DNA from: Algoriphagus aestuarii | Lineage (GTDB): Bacteria > Bacteroidota > Bacteroidia > Cytophagales > Cyclobacteriaceae | DNA length: 64,000 bases | Reading direction: 5' to 3' | Assembly: GCA_017051695.1 (NCBI GenBank) | Contig: JAFIDK010000001.1 | Location: forward strand, 1,019,534 to 1,083,533 | Shown here: positions 53,711 through 63,316 of the stretch, piece by piece | Position numbering within the stretch: position 1 is the first letter of the stretch | Layout: each line of letters opens with the position of its first letter | The notes under the pieces: model-generated | The model's input: only the letters and a program-made list of their open reading frames with translations | Databases searched by the model: none | Told to the model about the DNA's origin: nothing | Translations under genes and position numbers: made by a program

Positions 53711-54991
53711 ATGGATATTTCTTATCTGATTTACGTCATCATCACCTTGCTTTTTTCGGCCTTTTTCTCCGGAATGGAAATCGCTTTTATTTCCTCTAAC
53801 AAGCTCCAGATAGAATTACAGCGAAAACAAGGATCCTTGGTGGGCAAAGTGCTAAGTACTTTTGTGAATAAACCAGGCCAATTTATCGGTACGACCTTGA
53901 TGGGAAATACTGTCTCCTTGGTATTGTATGGTATTTTTATGGCTTTCTTATTGGAAGATCCCTTGAAGATGATGCTTCCGGAAAACTTTAACAATGAAGC
54001 CATCATACTGGTAATCCAAACAGTTTTATCCACATTGATTGTACTAGTTACAGCGGAGTTTATCCCAAAAAGTCTCTTTATGCTTAATCCGAATAGCATG
54101 CTGACTTTTTTTGCGATTCCTTTTCTTGCTATTTATTTCCTGATGTACCCGATTGTGTGGGCAGTAGTGGGGCTTTCCAGGTTTTTTATTACAAAAATCC
54201 TGAGATTGGAATACAGTGAGGACAAACCGGTTTTTACCGTGACTGATTTGAACAGTTTTATCCAAAACCACCTGAACCAGGAAAAAGAAGAGGGTAAAGT
54301 AGACATTGATACCAAGATTTTTGATAATGCGGTGGAGTTTAAGACCGTAAGAATAAGAGAATGCATGGTGCCTCGAACAGACATCGTCTCGGTAGAAATC
54401 GAAGACTCGATAGAGGAGCTGAAGGAAGTTTTTGCAGAGAGCGGTCACTCCAAAGTGATTGTGTATCGTGAAACCATCGATGATGTCATCGGATATTGCC
54501 ATCAACTGGAACTCTTTAAAAAACCGAAGTCCATTGAAGAGATCCTAACACCGATTATTATTGCTCCGGAATCTGCTCTGGCAAATGAGCTATTGATTCA
54601 GTTTATCCAGGAAAGAAAAAGCCTGGCCTTGGTGGTGGATGAATTTGGTGGGACAAGTGGAATTGTGTCCATGGAAGATATCATCGAGGAGATTTTTGGA
54701 GAGATCGAAGATGAGTATGACAACGACGATCTGATCGAACAGAAGACAGGAGATTATGAATATTTGTTAAGTGCCCGTCACGAAATAGATTATTTAAATG
54801 ATAAATATGGTTGGGAATTACCTTACGGAGATTTTGAAACGCTGTCAGGATTAATACTTTCATTAACCGAAAACCTGCCCAAGAAGGGCGAGTCGGTCGT
54901 TTTTGGGCCTTATACTTTTACAATTATGACCAAACAAGACCATAGAATTGACTCAGTTAAATTAAAAATCAATAGCTCAGGGATTTTTTGA
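53711..54991 (+). CDS. CNNM/CorC-HlyC family membrane protein with CBS domains (hemolysin-like)
   Basis: A 426-residue protein. The N-terminal DUF21/CNNM transmembrane domain has about four helices (ALFFSGMEIAFISSNK-like start, TVSLVLYGIFMAF). A CBS pair follows, with VRIRECMVPRTDIVSVE and LVVDEFGGTSGIVSMEDIIEE, and then a C-terminal CorC/HlyC transporter-associated domain. Such proteins export or regulate magnesium, and a homologue (GldE) is linked to gliding in Flavobacteria. No gld genes are seen here. Confidence 0.9.
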   Translation: MDISYLIYVIITLLFSAFFSGMEIAFISSNKLQIELQRKQGSLVGKVLSTFVNKPGQFIGTTLMGNTVSLVLYGIFMAFLLEDPLKMMLPENFNNEAIILVIQTVLSTLIVLVTAEFIPKSLFMLNPNSMLTFFAIPFLAIYFLMYPIVWAVVGLSRFFITKILRLEYSEDKPVFTVTDLNSFIQNHLNQEKEEGKVDIDTKIFDNAVEFKTVRIRECMVPRTDIVSVEIEDSIEELKEVFAESGHSKVIVYRETIDDVIGYCHQLELFKKPKSIEEILTPIIIAPESALANELLIQFIQERKSLALVVDEFGGTSGIVSMEDIIEEIFGEIEDEYDNDDLIEQKTGDYEYLLSARHEIDYLNDKYGWELPYGDFETLSGLILSLTENLPKKGESVVFGPYTFTIMTKQDHRIDSVKLKINSSGIF

Positions 54992-55014
54992 TAAAGGTTT
55001 GATTCAGAATATAT

Positions 55015-55045
55015 TTTGAATTTCGACCCTAATGCTATTATTTTG
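55015..55045 (+). promoter_or_regulatory. Promoter of the PpiD/SurA-like gene
   Basis: TTTG at 55015-55018, a 19-base spacer, then TTATTTTG at 55038-55045 (one mismatch to TAnnTTTG). The start codon is about 30 bases further on. Confidence 0.45.
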
Positions 55046-55075
55046 CGACACTTCTAAAAAAGCGTAGAAATACAA

Positions 55076-57184
55076 ATGGCGTTAATTAAACAAATAAGAC
55101 AGAGAACGGGTCTCGCAATCGGTGTCATTGCCGGCGGGTTGATTTTATTCCTTTTGGGTGGGGATTTGCTAAGTCCAAATTCTTCCATACTCAATTCAAA
55201 TCAAAACATTGTGGGTGAGATCGCAGGTGAGGAAATCACCTACGAGGAATACGTCGCGAGTGTAGAGCAGTTTAGAGCTGCCTTTCAGCAAAGAACAGGC
55301 AGAGCGCCCTCAGAACCTGAAATGTTTTCTGTGAGAGAGCAGGCATGGCAGGCAATTATTGTAGAGAAAGTATTCAACGAAGAATACGATAAATTGGGTC
55401 TGACTATTTCTGATGCAGAATTGGTGGACATGGTTCAGGGCAAAAACATTGTTGCCGAGCTTCGTCAGCAATTGGTAAATCCTCAAACAGGTCAATTCGA
55501 CAAATCTCAACTGGTATCCTTCCTACAATCCTTGGAGAATGCTGACCCAACTCAGCAAGCTTTCTGGGCACAGCAGGAGCAATTATTTGCTGACTCCAGA
55601 TTGAGAATCAAATATGATAACATGTTGGCTTATTCAGAATACACCACTTCTGTAGAAGCGAAATATGAATATAAAGCAGCTAACACGACTGCGGATGTTT
55701 CTCACCTTTTCGTTCCTTACTATGCGATCGCTGATTCTGCGGTATCTGTAAGTGAGAGCGAAATGAAAGCTTATTTGAGCAAAAACCAAAGTAAATTCAC
55801 TACTGGTTCCAGTGCAAATATCGAATACGTGAGTTTTAGCATCTTGCCAAGCAGCCAGGATTCTGCGGAAGTGATATCTGAAATCCAGTCTTTGACAGAG
55901 GAATTGAGAAATGCAGAGAATGATTCTCTTTTCGTTTCAAGAAATTCTGAATCCCAGTTCCCATTCTTTACTTACGTTCCTGGTTCAAATCTTCCAGTAG
56001 GGTTAACATCCAATGTTGATGAGATTGAAGATGGTGTCACTTATGGACCATTTGTTACTCCTAATTCAACTTATGTGACGTATAAGATCTCTGATCAATA
56101 CGAAGGCGCTCCTAGAATGAGGGCTTCCCATATTTTATTTAGCACCGAAGGAATGGATGATGCTTCTAAAGAATCTGTAAAAGCACAGGCTGAGCAGGTA
56201 CTTGCCGATTTGAAAGGTGGAGCTAATTTCTCAGTGACCGCACAGCAATATGGTCAGGATGGTTCAGCCCAAAACGGAGGTGACTTAGGTTATTTTGCAC
56301 AAGCTGATTTTGTGGAGCCTTTTGCCAATGCGGTTTTTGCTAAAAAATCTACTGGATTGATTGACAACTTGGTGGAAACCGAATACGGATATCACATTAT
56401 TGAAGTGACTGGATTGCCATTGACTACTTATACCAAGCTTGCGGTTTTGGAGCTTGAATTGGTAGCAAGTGATGCCACTAGAAACGAAGCCTTCAGAAAT
56501 GCCGATTCTTTTGCTGCAGAGAGCGGAAACAGAAACCAGTTTAAAGAAAATGCTGCTGCGCAAGGATACAGAGTATTAGAAGCCAGCAACGTGGATGCAT
56601 CAAGCAGAAACATCAATAATATCCAGAATGCAAGAGAAGTCGTAAGATGGGCATTCACAGAAGCTTCAGAAGATGAAGTTTCTCCGGTATTCGAACTTGA
56701 CAATAATTATGTGGTGGCTTCTTTGATCAGCAAAAAAGAAGAAGGAGATGCAGAATTGGCAGATGTTCGTGCTCAAGTAGAAACTCAAGTTAGAAATGAA
56801 AAGAAAGCGGCAATGATCGCTGAACAGCTAAAAGGTAAGACCACTTTGGAAGAAATGCAGACTGTATTTCCAGAGGCGTCATTGAATTCAACTCCGGATT
56901 TGAAGCTTAGTGCTTCTGTGATTCCTGGTGTTGGTTTTGCACCTAAAGCAATCGGAGCGGTGTTTGGGTTGAAAAATGCAGGATCGATGACAGCTCCAAT
57001 CAGAGAAGATGTGGGAGTTATCGTGGCGAAGTTAAATGCATTGACGCCCGCTGCTGAGATTGGTGATTATTCCGGGTTCCAGAACCAACTGACCCAATCT
57101 GCCGCACAGAGGACATCCTATCAGGTCATGATGGCCCTTCAGGATCTCGCAGACGTAAAGGACTATCGATATAAATTCTTTTAA
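55076..57184 (+). CDS. PpiD/SurA-like peptidyl-prolyl isomerase and envelope chaperone
   Basis: A 702-residue protein with one N-terminal membrane helix (about 13-30, GLAIGVIAGGLILFLLGG), anchoring a large periplasmic SurA_N-type chaperone domain. A parvulin PPIase domain occupies about 345-440 (MRASHILFST, GGDLGYFAQADFV, TEYGYHIIEV). The C-terminal chaperone lobe follows. It aids folding of exported and outer-membrane proteins, fitting its place after lptC. A terminator follows. Confidence 0.93.
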   Translation: MALIKQIRQRTGLAIGVIAGGLILFLLGGDLLSPNSSILNSNQNIVGEIAGEEITYEEYVASVEQFRAAFQQRTGRAPSEPEMFSVREQAWQAIIVEKVFNEEYDKLGLTISDAELVDMVQGKNIVAELRQQLVNPQTGQFDKSQLVSFLQSLENADPTQQAFWAQQEQLFADSRLRIKYDNMLAYSEYTTSVEAKYEYKAANTTADVSHLFVPYYAIADSAVSVSESEMKAYLSKNQSKFTTGSSANIEYVSFSILPSSQDSAEVISEIQSLTEELRNAENDSLFVSRNSESQFPFFTYVPGSNLPVGLTSNVDEIEDGVTYGPFVTPNSTYVTYKISDQYEGAPRMRASHILFSTEGMDDASKESVKAQAEQVLADLKGGANFSVTAQQYGQDGSAQNGGDLGYFAQADFVEPFANAVFAKKSTGLIDNLVETEYGYHIIEVTGLPLTTYTKLAVLELELVASDATRNEAFRNADSFAAESGNRNQFKENAAAQGYRVLEASNVDASSRNINNIQNAREVVRWAFTEASEDEVSPVFELDNNYVVASLISKKEEGDAELADVRAQVETQVRNEKKAAMIAEQLKGKTTLEEMQTVFPEASLNSTPDLKLSASVIPGVGFAPKAIGAVFGLKNAGSMTAPIREDVGVIVAKLNALTPAAEIGDYSGFQNQLTQSAAQRTSYQVMMALQDLADVKDYRYKFF

Positions 57185-57199
57185 ATAAGATCTAATTCG

Positions 57200-57229
57200 G
57201 AACCCATGCCTAAGCATGGGTTCTTTGTT
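57200..57229 (+). terminator. Intrinsic terminator after the PpiD-like gene
   Basis: GAACCCATGC (57200-57209) and GCATGGGTTC (57214-57223) form a perfect 10-bp stem with loop CTAA, followed by TTTGTT. Confidence 0.85.
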
Positions 57230-57261
57230 AGAATCAATGGTAAGTAAAAAGGGAGAATTTC

Positions 57262-57528
57262 ATGGATCGAAATTTTGATAAAGAAAACTTCAAAGAAAAA
57301 TTAGAGGCTTCGGGGCAGTTTCCCATGCTATATATGTTTAAATTTATAGTTCCTGCTGGGAAGGAAAAGGAAATATCAGTTTTGTTTCCAAAAAACGAAG
57401 TACTGATCAAACCGAGCTCCGGTGGAAAATACGTTAGTACTACCATACAGGCCATGATGGAAACGTCCGACCAGATTGTGGGGATTTACGAAAAAGTAGC
57501 TAAAATCGAAGGAGTAATTTCGCTTTAA
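57262..57528 (+). CDS. DUF493 (YbeD-like) protein
   Basis: An 88-residue cytoplasmic protein. The pattern [22 protein letters not shown], then [19 protein letters not shown] and the terminal [10 protein letters not shown] (quoted in part) matches DUF493, an ACT-like fold that binds small regulatory ligands in relatives. It is 11 bases upstream of the PCD gene. Confidence 0.87.
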   Translation: MDRNFDKENFKEKLEASGQFPMLYMFKFIVPAGKEKEISVLFPKNEVLIKPSSGGKYVSTTIQAMMETSDQIVGIYEKVAKIEGVISL

Positions 57529-57539
57529 CCAAGGATAAG

Positions 57540-57770
57540 ATGTGGAAAGAAGAAGACAATAAACTCAAAAGAACTTTCAAGTTTGCGGATTTTCAGGAAG
57601 CTTTCGCATTTATGACCCGTGTTGCATTTCTGGCCGAGGCTGCCCAGCACCACCCTAACTGGAGCAATGTCTATAATCAAGTGACTATCGAGTTGACCAC
57701 ACATGATGAGGGCAATACCGTAACAGAAAAAGACTATTCCCTGGCTAAAGCCATTGACTCTTTGGTTTGA
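57540..57770 (+). CDS. 4a-hydroxytetrahydrobiopterin dehydratase (PCD/DCoH)
   Basis: A 76-residue protein with the PCD motif HHPNW...Y...V.I.L.THD (residues 38-60), containing the catalytic His pair and Asp/His positions. Family members recycle 4a-hydroxytetrahydropterin made by phenylalanine hydroxylase, or act as cofactor-recycling or regulatory proteins. It is slightly short at the N-terminus relative to the family. Its TGA overlaps the rsmI ATG by one base. Confidence 0.9.
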   Translation: MWKEEDNKLKRTFKFADFQEAFAFMTRVAFLAEAAQHHPNWSNVYNQVTIELTTHDEGNTVTEKDYSLAKAIDSLV

Positions 57771-58468
57771 TGAGTGAAGATTCCCGTCCCAATTTGTACT
57801 TGGTGCCGACCCCAATTGGCAATCTCAAGGATATCACACTTCGTGCTATTGAGGTGTTGAAGCAGGCAGATGTAATCTTGGCAGAGGATACCCGTACGAG
57901 TGGTAAGTTGCTAAAACATCTAGAGATTTCCCGGCCATTACAAAGCTACCACATCTTTAACGAGCACAAGACTGTGGAAAAGCTGGTGCAAAGAATGAAA
58001 TCCGGGGAACATTTTGCTTTGATTAGCGATGCTGGCACGCCGGCGATTTCCGATCCAGGTTTTTTATTGGTCAGAGAAGTGCTACAAGCCGGACTGGATG
58101 TGCAGTGCCTTCCTGGTCCCACGGCGTTTGTTCCTGCTTTGGTCAATAGTGGATTGCCAAATGACAGGTTTGTGTTTGAAGGATTTCTCCCCCATAAAAA
58201 AGGCCGAAAAACTCGTATTGAAGGTTTAATGGAGGAGGTAAGAACCATGATTTTTTACGAATCCACTCATAGAATCCAAAAGACCTTGGAGCAATTGGCT
58301 GAAGCATTTGGTCCTGATCGACAAGCTTGTGTTTCCAGGGAATTGACCAAATTACACGAAGAAAATGCGAGAGGAACGCTTGCCGAACTGATTGAGTATT
58401 ATCGAACCCATCCTATCAAGGGTGAGATTGTATTGGTAGTGGCAGGAAAGAACCCTAAGGCAGAATAA
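57770..58468 (+). CDS. rsmI: 16S rRNA (cytidine1402-2'-O)-methyltransferase
   Basis: A 232-residue SAM-dependent enzyme methylating C1402 of 16S rRNA. The tetrapyrrole-methylase-like motifs are YLVPTPIGNLKDITLRA, DVILAEDTRTSGKLL, LISDAGTPAISDPGF and LPGPTAFVPALVNSGLP, then FYESTHRI and VSRELTKLHE. The ATG at 57770 is chosen over the TTG one codon before it. Confidence 0.96.
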   Translation: MSEDSRPNLYLVPTPIGNLKDITLRAIEVLKQADVILAEDTRTSGKLLKHLEISRPLQSYHIFNEHKTVEKLVQRMKSGEHFALISDAGTPAISDPGFLLVREVLQAGLDVQCLPGPTAFVPALVNSGLPNDRFVFEGFLPHKKGRKTRIEGLMEEVRTMIFYESTHRIQKTLEQLAEAFGPDRQACVSRELTKLHEENARGTLAELIEYYRTHPIKGEIVLVVAGKNPKAE

Positions 58469-58483
58469 GACATTTACTATTTT

Positions 58484-59287
58484 ATGAATACCCAAGAGCA
58501 TTTAAGCAAACTGCTAGAGCAGACTCAGGAAATTGCAAAGCAAGTTGGATCGTTTATCCGGAAAGAGCGTCAGCACTTTGATGTGGAAAAAGTGGAGCAT
58601 AAAGGTTTTAATGATTTGGTTTCTTATGTGGATAAGGAAGCAGAAAAAAAAATCGTTGCTGCACTTTCAAAAATTCTTCCTGAAGCTGGGTTTATTACAG
58701 AAGAAGGAACCAATACTACCAAGGCAGACCGATTTAACTGGGTGATAGATCCATTGGATGGGACTACTAACTTTATCCACGGTATCCCGGTTTTCGCAGT
58801 AAGCATTGCTTTGATGGAATATAATGAACTGGTACTGGGAGTAGTTTATGAAGTAAACAGACATGAGTGTTTCTATGCGATGAAAGGTGGAGGGGCATTT
58901 TGCAATGATACTCCTATCAAAGTCAGCCCAGCTTTGGATTTGTCTGCCTCACTGATCGCGACAGGATTTCCTTATTATAATTTCGAGCTGATCGATAAGT
59001 ATTTGGCTGCTCTGAAGGCTATGATGCAAAAAACACATGGCTTGAGAAGGTTTGGAAGTGCGGCTACTGATCTTTGCTATGTTGCGGCAGGTAGAATTGA
59101 AGGGTTTTTTGAATACAACCTTAATTCCTATGATGTGGCTGCAGGAGCATTGATCGTCCAGGAAGCAGGTGGCACGGTGACAGATTTTTCTGGTGGTACC
59201 AATTTCGTTTTTGGAAGGGAAATCATTGCTTGCAATGGGAAGATACAAGAGGAATTTACAAAAGAACTTCAGTCAATCTGGAAGTGA
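58484..59287 (+). CDS. Inositol monophosphatase family protein
   Basis: A 267-residue magnesium-dependent phosphatase. Metal-binding motifs: GFITEEGT, DPLDGTTNFIHGIP and the C-terminal NSYDVAAGALIVQEAGG. The usual substrate is inositol or a sugar phosphate; SuhB-like roles are possible. It follows rsmI by 15 bases. Its stop is one base from the convergent transporter stop, with no terminator between. Confidence 0.94.
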   Translation: MNTQEHLSKLLEQTQEIAKQVGSFIRKERQHFDVEKVEHKGFNDLVSYVDKEAEKKIVAALSKILPEAGFITEEGTNTTKADRFNWVIDPLDGTTNFIHGIPVFAVSIALMEYNELVLGVVYEVNRHECFYAMKGGGAFCNDTPIKVSPALDLSASLIATGFPYYNFELIDKYLAALKAMMQKTHGLRRFGSAATDLCYVAAGRIEGFFEYNLNSYDVAAGALIVQEAGGTVTDFSGGTNFVFGREIIACNGKIQEEFTKELQSIWK

Positions 59288-59288
59288 T

Positions 59289-60197
59289 TTATCCCAATAA
59301 ATAATACCAGAGCAAAAGCGAAATCCCTGCGATCGGAATCCCCAGTCCAGCTAACAAAGTCGCAAGTTTTGGTCTTAAATTGAAATTGATGGCGACTATA
59401 GATCCGGTGATCATAGGCGCCATTCCGCTTTCTAGGACGGTTACTTTGAATGTCAGACTATCTTCAGCCAGGAAGTTTCTGTATACGAGCCATACCAAAA
59501 GCGGGGCTAAAATCAGCCTATATCCCATTCCCATCCAAAAGTATCTGGATTTTAAAGATTCGAAATCCAGAGAGAATTTCATGCCTATAGCAAAAAGGGC
59601 GAGTGGAGCCATCGTTCGACCGATGATTTTTAGCAGAGGCAGTAAAAATTCGGGAGTAGGAATTTCCAGAATGCTCATAACCATCGTTCCTAGTAAAAAT
59701 CCGAAAGGAGGAAAACTGATGATTTTTAAAGGAATACTGCTCAATTTACCTTCTTGATGGCTGTAAAGTGATCCGACCAATATCGATAAGGAAGAAACCA
59801 AAAGAAAGGATCCTCCCTGATCAATCAGTAAAGCGATCGGCATTCCTTCTTTTCCATATAGTCCTTCGACAATCGGAAAACCCAAAAAAGAGGTGTTCGC
59901 CAGGCCAGAGACGATAATCAGGCATCCTGTCAAGCTGCGGTCCCAATTTAAGACTTTCCCTAGCGTTCCGAATAAAATCCAAGACAGTAGAAAAGTAAAC
60001 CATGCAGCCGAAATTGGAATCAATAGACTCCAAGCTGCCTTGATTTGTGGTATATAAAGGAGAGCCAAAGCTGGCAGGACAATATTAAGGAGGTAATAAT
60101 TGGTCCATTTTATGGCTCTTTCTGTGGGAAAACCCTTCTTGTTTTGCAGAAATAATCCCAAAAAAAGCCCCAAAACTGCAATGATTACTGGGATCAT
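59289..60197 (-). CDS. AEC-family (auxin efflux carrier-like) transporter
   Basis: A 302-residue membrane protein with about ten helices. The pattern LNWDRSLTGCLIIVSGLANTSFLGFPIVEGLYG, here quoted in part as GLANTSFLGFPIVE, and the second half GRTMAPLALFAIGMKF, LESGMAPMITG are typical of bacterial AEC transporters that export or import organic acids. Substrate unknown. Confidence 0.9.
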   Translation of the reverse strand: MIPVIIAVLGLFLGLFLQNKKGFPTERAIKWTNYYLLNIVLPALALLYIPQIKAAWSLLIPISAAWFTFLLSWILFGTLGKVLNWDRSLTGCLIIVSGLANTSFLGFPIVEGLYGKEGMPIALLIDQGGSFLLVSSLSILVGSLYSHQEGKLSSIPLKIISFPPFGFLLGTMVMSILEIPTPEFLLPLLKIIGRTMAPLALFAIGMKFSLDFESLKSRYFWMGMGYRLILAPLLVWLVYRNFLAEDSLTFKVTVLESGMAPMITGSIVAINFNLRPKLATLLAGLGIPIAGISLLLWYYLLG

Positions 60198-60301
60198 GTG
60201 GTTTTAGGATAAAATGTAATCGTAATTAACATAGATTTAATTTTAAAATATTGTATCGTATTGTAAATCAGTATACTTTTAAGCGTTCTAATCAAAATTC
60301 T

Positions 60302-60529
60302 ATGACTAAACTTGTACCTATTTCAATAGCCGGCAGAAAATGGATCCAACTTTCACAGCTTAGTTCCAAGCATGCAAAACAGTTCAGATCTTGGTTGCCT
60401 GTGAATAGTTTGAAGAAAATTCCATTTCAAGGAATAGAACTAAACGAATGTGTGGATTTTTCCACTTATGAATATTGGTTTAGATCTTATCAGGAGACTT
60501 CTGCAAGCCATAATGTATTAGACTTTTAA
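60302..60529 (+). CDS. Small hypothetical protein
   Basis: A 75-residue soluble protein from the ATG at 60302, basic in its first half (GRKWIQLSQLSSKHAKQFRS) and acidic near the end. No recognised domain; a helix-forming region is likely. It converges on the next gene, sharing four bases at the stop codons. The preceding 60198-60301 stretch is A/T-rich without a clear promoter. Confidence 0.6.
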   Translation: MTKLVPISIAGRKWIQLSQLSSKHAKQFRSWLPVNSLKKIPFQGIELNECVDFSTYEYWFRSYQETSASHNVLDF

Positions 60530-60900
60530 GTCAATCCTGCGCTTTCTCTTTTCTCTTCAAAATATTTTTCAACTTCGGGATAAAATGAACTTTGTGCAGC
60601 CGGGACACCATAAAGTGTGAACTCGACATTTCCCTCTGCTTCATCCTGGTTTACCTGAATTCCCTCCAGCATATACACCAAATCCTCAAAACTTAAGGGT
60701 TCATAGCTGGAAGATGGATAAAGAATAAACTCATTTCCATAAAAATCCACTGCTTCAAACTGGATTTTTCCATCGATCGCATGGGCATAGATGCTAATCT
60801 GCTCACCCCACTGACTTTCCGGATATTGGAGTTTGACCAATAAAACTGAAGTCACTTCAGTTTCAAAATAGGTTTCCGGCGTGAATTTAAAATCAAACAT
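60526..60900 (-). CDS. Small hypothetical protein
   Basis: A 124-residue soluble, acidic protein of mainly beta-strands (YFETEVTSVLLVKLQ, GNVEFTLYGVP) with a helical C-terminal end (EVEKYFEEKRES). No signal peptide or recognised family. It is divergent from glyA, 160 bases away. Confidence 0.68.
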   Translation of the reverse strand: MFDFKFTPETYFETEVTSVLLVKLQYPESQWGEQISIYAHAIDGKIQFEAVDFYGNEFILYPSSSYEPLSFEDLVYMLEGIQVNQDEAEGNVEFTLYGVPAAQSSFYPEVEKYFEEKRESAGLT

Positions 60901-60961
60901 GACACTAAAATAGTGAATCCGACAAAGGAATGCTTTAATCTTTGATCAATGCTTTATTGGG

Positions 60962-60993
60962 ATTGGAATATCAATTGTTTCAGGCTATTTTTG
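60962..60993 (+). promoter_or_regulatory. Promoter of glyA
   Basis: ATTG at 60962-60965 as -33 element, a 20-base spacer and TATTTTTG at 60986-60993, an exact TAnnTTTG. This is the best full promoter match I found. It predicts a leader of about 60 bases before the glyA ATG. Confidence 0.6.
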
Positions 60994-61060
60994 GGCTCGT
61001 TTTTGAGTTGCGGTAGGCAGCTCATTTTCCAACAGCAAATCCGCTTTCAAACCCCTGATT

Positions 61061-62329
61061 ATGAAAAGAGATACGGTAATATTTGACCTGATTAACCAAG
61101 AAGAAGACAGACAAAAAAGAGGAATCGAACTGATCGCCTCAGAAAACTTCACCAGCAAGCAAGTGATGGAAGCTGCCGGGAGCGTTTTGACAAACAAATA
61201 CGCAGAAGGATTACCAAACAAAAGATATTATGGTGGCTGTGAAGTGGTGGATGAAATCGAGCAGTTGGCGATAGACCGTGCGAAGCAACTTTTTGGTGCC
61301 ACCTGGGCAAATGTGCAGCCTCACTCAGGAGCACAGGCAAATGCCGCAGTGATGCTTGCCTGCTTGAAAGCTGGAGATGCCATCCTTGGTTTTGACCTGT
61401 CTCACGGTGGTCACTTGACCCATGGATCTCCTGTAAACTTTTCAGGAAAGCTATATGTCCCTCACTTCTACGGAGTAGAGGAAGAGACAGGAAGAATCGA
61501 TTATGACAAAGTGGAAGAGAAAGCTTTGGCTGTGTCTCCGAAAATGATCATCTGTGGTGCTTCGGCTTATTCCAGAGACTGGGATTATGAGCGCTTGAGA
61601 GAAATTGCAGATGAAGTAGGGGCAATTTTGTTGGCAGACATTTCCCATCCATCAGGCTTAATCGCAAAAGGTTTATTGAACGATCCGTTGGATCATTGCC
61701 ATATTGTGACTACTACTACCCATAAAACCTTAAGAGGTCCTCGAGGTGGATTGATCATGATGCGTGAAGATTTTGATAATCCATGGGGCTTGACTACTCC
61801 AAAAGGAGAAATCAGAAAAATGTCTTCTTTATTGGATATGGGGGTTTTCCCAGGTACACAAGGAGGACCATTAGAGCACATCATTGCTGCAAAAGCGATC
61901 GCATTTGAAGAGGCGCTTTCTGATGAATACATGCATTATGTCCTTCAGGTTAAAAAGAATGCATCCGTAATGGCAGATCAGTTCGTAAGTCTTGGATACC
62001 AGATTATTTCAGGAGGCACGGATAATCACATGATGCTGATCGATCTTAGAAACAAGGAACTTACCGGCAAAATCGCTGAGGAAACCCTTGGTAAAGTGGA
62101 TATCACCATCAATAAAAACATGGTTCCTTTTGACACGAAATCTCCTTTTGTTACTTCCGGTATGAGAGTAGGAACAGCCGCTGTTACTACCAGAGGTTTG
62201 AAAGAAGAGGATATGGTCAAGATTGTCAATTTGATCGATAGAGCATTGACAAACCATACCAATGAGGCCGAATTGGCAAACATCCGTGCCGAAGTAAATG
62301 CCTGGATGAATCAGTTTCCATTATACTAG
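61061..62329 (+). CDS. glyA: Serine hydroxymethyltransferase
   Basis: A 422-residue PLP enzyme converting serine and tetrahydrofolate to glycine and methylene-THF. Family motifs: [66 protein letters not shown], and the PLP-lysine motif [15 protein letters not shown] (Lys about 222). Codon use looks strongly biased, as expected of an abundant enzyme. It is 15 bases upstream of tatC. Confidence 0.98.
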   Translation: MKRDTVIFDLINQEEDRQKRGIELIASENFTSKQVMEAAGSVLTNKYAEGLPNKRYYGGCEVVDEIEQLAIDRAKQLFGATWANVQPHSGAQANAAVMLACLKAGDAILGFDLSHGGHLTHGSPVNFSGKLYVPHFYGVEEETGRIDYDKVEEKALAVSPKMIICGASAYSRDWDYERLREIADEVGAILLADISHPSGLIAKGLLNDPLDHCHIVTTTTHKTLRGPRGGLIMMREDFDNPWGLTTPKGEIRKMSSLLDMGVFPGTQGGPLEHIIAAKAIAFEEALSDEYMHYVLQVKKNASVMADQFVSLGYQIISGGTDNHMMLIDLRNKELTGKIAEETLGKVDITINKNMVPFDTKSPFVTSGMRVGTAAVTTRGLKEEDMVKIVNLIDRALTNHTNEAELANIRAEVNAWMNQFPLY

Positions 62330-62344
62330 AATTAAATACCACCT

Positions 62345-63196
62345 GTGGCGTTAGATCAATATCAAGATGAGGAAGAAGAAGGAATGTCCTTTCTGGACCA
62401 TTTAGAAGCCCTTCGCTGGCACCTTCTTCGTTCCATTTCTGCAATTTTAGTCCTTTCTGTAGCTGCTTTTGTAGCAAAAAGCTTTGTGTTCGGAGTCGTT
62501 ATTCTTGGACCATCCAAGGTAGACTTTGTCACCTATCGTTGGCTTTGCAACGTCAGTGATTACCTAGGTATCCCTGCGCTTTGTATTGATGAATTACCTT
62601 TCACGATCCAAAGTAGGCAGATGACAGGGCAGTTTACCATGCACATGACTTCCAGTTTTGTGGTTGGCTTTATTGCGGCTTTCCCATTTGTGTTTTGGGA
62701 AGTCTGGAGGTTTATCAGTCCCGGACTATATGATCAGGAAAGAAAAGCAGCGAGAGGCGCGGTGTTTTTTGTCAGCTTGCTGTTCTTTATGGGAGCGGCT
62801 TTCGGATATTATATCCTTTCACCTTTATCGATTAATTTCCTTTCCAACTATCAGTTGGACCCGTCCATTCTGAACGAATTTGACATTACCTCTTATATCT
62901 CCACTTTGACCATGTTGGTTTTGGCTTCAGCCATTATGTTCCAGCTTCCGGTGGTGGTGTATTTCTTGGCCATGTCAGGATTGGTGACTTCAGGGATGCT
63001 CAAAGCTTACAGAAGACATGCGATCGTGGTGATCTTGGTTCTTTCTGCGATAATTACCCCTCCGGATGTGATCAGCCAGGTTTTGATTGCGATGCCGATC
63101 CTAGTTTTATATGAGGCTGGAATCCAGATTGCGAAAAGGTTGGAAAAGAAGCGAGCGATTAGAAAAGCTGAGGAAGAAATAGACGATGCGCTTTAA
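62345..63196 (+). CDS. tatC: Twin-arginine translocase subunit TatC
   Basis: A 283-residue six-helix membrane protein starting at GTG. TatC features are the N-terminal EEGMSFLDHLEALRWHLLRS (quoted in part as FLDHLEALRWHLLRS), the FAGFPFVFWEVWRFISPGLY-type segment (here AAFPFVFWEVWRFISPGLY), and YRRHAIVVILVLSAIITPPD. A larger periplasmic loop than in E. coli lies at residues about 45-95. tatA is not adjacent, so it must be elsewhere. Confidence 0.96.
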   Translation: MALDQYQDEEEEGMSFLDHLEALRWHLLRSISAILVLSVAAFVAKSFVFGVVILGPSKVDFVTYRWLCNVSDYLGIPALCIDELPFTIQSRQMTGQFTMHMTSSFVVGFIAAFPFVFWEVWRFISPGLYDQERKAARGAVFFVSLLFFMGAAFGYYILSPLSINFLSNYQLDPSILNEFDITSYISTLTMLVLASAIMFQLPVVVYFLAMSGLVTSGMLKAYRRHAIVVILVLSAIITPPDVISQVLIAMPILVLYEAGIQIAKRLEKKRAIRKAEEEIDDAL

Positions 63197-63202
63197 ATAA
63201 TA

Positions 63203-63310
63203 GTATCTAGAAGCAAGAACCTAGAGTCAAGAAGCGAAAAAAAAATTTTGAAATTAATGACAAGACAGAGGCCTATCTAGGGTCTTCTGTCTCCTGTCTT
63301 CAGTCTTAAA
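63203..63310. repeat. Low-complexity word clusters between tatC and rpiB
   Basis: Degenerate CTAGAAGCAAGAACC / AGAGTCAAGAAG words at 63203-63237 and (GTCTTC/TGTCTC/CTGTCTT) words at 63281-63307. The latter share CTCCTGTCTT with 28792-28801. No gene is in the 63197-63316 gap. Confidence 0.4.
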
Positions 63311-63316
63311 GAAATT

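Noticed and set aside
51712-54505. Several long minus-strand reading frames opposite the TPR, lptC and CBS-domain genes
   Set aside because: They lie opposite well-supported genes, carry no domains and have atypical composition; antisense shadows.
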